A DNA stretch of 13,327 nt from Omnitrophica WOR_2 bacterium RIFCSPLOWO2_12_FULL_46_30 (GTDB lineage: Bacteria; Omnitrophota; Gorgyraeia; Gygaellales; UBA12090). The notes beneath the pieces are model-generated. The model did no database searches. It was given only the letters and a program-made list of their open reading frames with translations, and was not told where the DNA came from. Within the stretch, counting starts at the first letter, position 1, and every line of letters starts with the position of its first letter. Both the position numbers and the translations under genes were made by a program. The DNA is taken from positions 1 through 13,327 of the forward strand of contig MHHA01000056.1 of assembly GCA_001805845.1 (NCBI GenBank). Direction: 5' to 3'. This document shows, in pieces, positions 12,677 to 13,327 of the stretch.

Positions 12677-13165
12677 TTATAACCTTATTATTTTCGCATC
12701 AATACTGTCATTAATCGTAATTATACCATAAGAATTGGACTCGCTGAATACCTTATCTGTAGGGCTTCCCGGATTAAAAAACAAGATTCCGTTTTTATTA
12801 AGACATAACGGCTGATGGGAATGGCCGAAGATAATAATATCGGGTCTTTTATCCTGAAATTCTTTCTCCGCCAAATCAATGAGGCCGGAAGGCGCTCCCC
12901 AGCCGTGGATTAATCCGATAGTAAAGCCGTTGACTTTTATTACTTCCTTCTTAGGCAAAATTTCCCTCAAACTCGGGCAATCCATATTGCCGTAGACTGC
13001 CTTTACGTCTTTTGCGAGCTTTTGTAAATTTTTTAGAAATATAAGCGAAGTTATGTCTCCGGCATGCAGCAGGAGGTCAGCTGATTTTACCTCATCATAA
13101 ATCTTTGAAGGCAGCTCTTCTGCCGCTTGAGGTATATGGGTATCGGATAGGACTAGAATTTTCAT
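12677..13165 (-). CDS. YfcE/MJ0936-type metallophosphoesterase
   Basis: A 162-residue calcineurin-like phosphoesterase with the full two-metal set: D8 and H10 in LSDTH, D37 in HAGDI, N60 in YGNMD, H87 in LIHG, and H115/H117 in FGHSH. NPGSP at 131-135 is the family's C-terminal motif. Members cleave phosphodiester bonds in vitro, with artificial substrates the best known; the natural substrate is mostly unclear. The ATG at 13165 overlaps the TGA of the upstream partial gene by two bases, so it belongs to the same transcript. It directly precedes the HIT gene. Confidence 0.93.
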   Translation of the reverse strand: MKILVLSDTHIPQAAEELPSKIYDEVKSADLLLHAGDITSLIFLKNLQKLAKDVKAVYGNMDCPSLREILPKKEVIKVNGFTIGLIHGWGAPSGLIDLAEKEFQDKRPDIIIFGHSHQPLCLNKNGILFFNPGSPTDKVFSESNSYGIITINDSIDAKIIRL

Positions 13166-13327
13166 TTTACGATTCTCGGCTTATCGTAAATATCAAGCAA
13201 GGAATTTATCAAGCTCATATCCCAGGTATTGATTTTTGCTTCCTTGGCAATTAACCTGGCATTAGGGTCAATCTCATCAAAGGCGATAAAGATTCTCTTT
13301 TGGGCTTTGGCGTATTTGAACCTTTTA
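13162..13327 (-). CDS. C-terminal end of an unidentified protein (partial)
   Basis: The minus strand is open from the window edge to a TGA at 13162-13164, giving the last 54 residues of a protein. They read KRFKYAKAQKRIFIAFDEID, then ARLIAKEAKINTWDMSLINS and LLDIYDKPRIVK. The A-x-x-x-A-K-E...I-x-x-W-D...L-x-x-L pattern is seen at the end of some restriction-endonuclease-like (Mrr-type) domains, but this fragment is too short to claim that. The stop overlaps the start codon of the phosphodiesterase gene, so it is in the same operon. Confidence 0.65.
   Translation of the reverse strand, partial: KRFKYAKAQKRIFIAFDEIDPNARLIAKEAKINTWDMSLINSLLDIYDKPRIVK

Overview
This window looks like a chromosomal stretch from an uncultured Gram-negative bacterium of the PVC/Omnitrophota type. 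The best lineage marker is a small basic protein (9059-9376) that begins MSIHSTLSSSLKNR and has the FGLPK core of a family known mainly from Chlamydiae, Verrucomicrobia, Planctomycetes and Omnitrophota. A DUF4416 protein, an ExeA/GspB-like pair whose second member starts MSIIYEALKK, and a 56-residue zinc-ribbon protein fit the same picture. Outer-membrane and SPOR proteins imply a diderm envelope. The phylum call is inference from gene content. I see no rRNA, tRNA, transposase, integrase, CRISPR array or phage gene.

Left part (1-3842, all minus strand). An operon starts from a good promoter at 3814-3842 and reads PilZ protein, 56-aa zinc ribbon, second PilZ protein, DUF4416 protein, COG1313-type radical SAM protein, ending near a perfect hairpin at 1291-1314. 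Next come a GH17-like glycosidase and, overlapping it by ATGA, an ornithine cyclodeaminase/alanine dehydrogenase family gene cut by the window edge.

Middle (3879-5758, minus). A Cys-rich exported protein and a MetA-type beta-barrel protein form a pair that ends at a long hairpin (3879-3923). Upstream of it is a truncated VapB-type antitoxin with an intact promoter, operator-like palindrome and ribosome binding site, but no toxin.

Plus-strand island (5759-7170). An ExeA-like AAA ATPase and a GspB-like membrane protein overlap by ATGA. The predicted transcript start lies at or next to the ATG of the first gene.

Right part (7269-13327, minus). A long co-directional run reads: unknown partial gene, YfcE-type phosphodiesterase, HIT protein, dGTPase, GAF-HD-GYP protein; then an internal promoter (10037-10066) and SPOR protein, small basic protein, M50 protease, AroB. 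Most junctions overlap or are a few bases apart. The run mixes housekeeping (shikimate pathway, nucleotide hydrolysis, envelope) with cyclic-di-GMP turnover. The HD-GYP protein as a degrader and the two PilZ proteins as receptors give the window both ends of a c-di-GMP circuit.

The most distinctive sequence feature is a set of short palindromic mini-elements inserted in frame in protein linkers: three sites in the GspB-like gene (one a 21-bp insertion in one copy of a 42-bp tandem repeat) and one in the tail of the small basic protein. No clearly new defence or mobile system is visible. The best leads are these palindromes, the leader structure before the PilZ operon, the hidden zinc-ribbon gene in frame with the second PilZ gene, the Cys-rich/beta-barrel pair and the orphan antitoxin.
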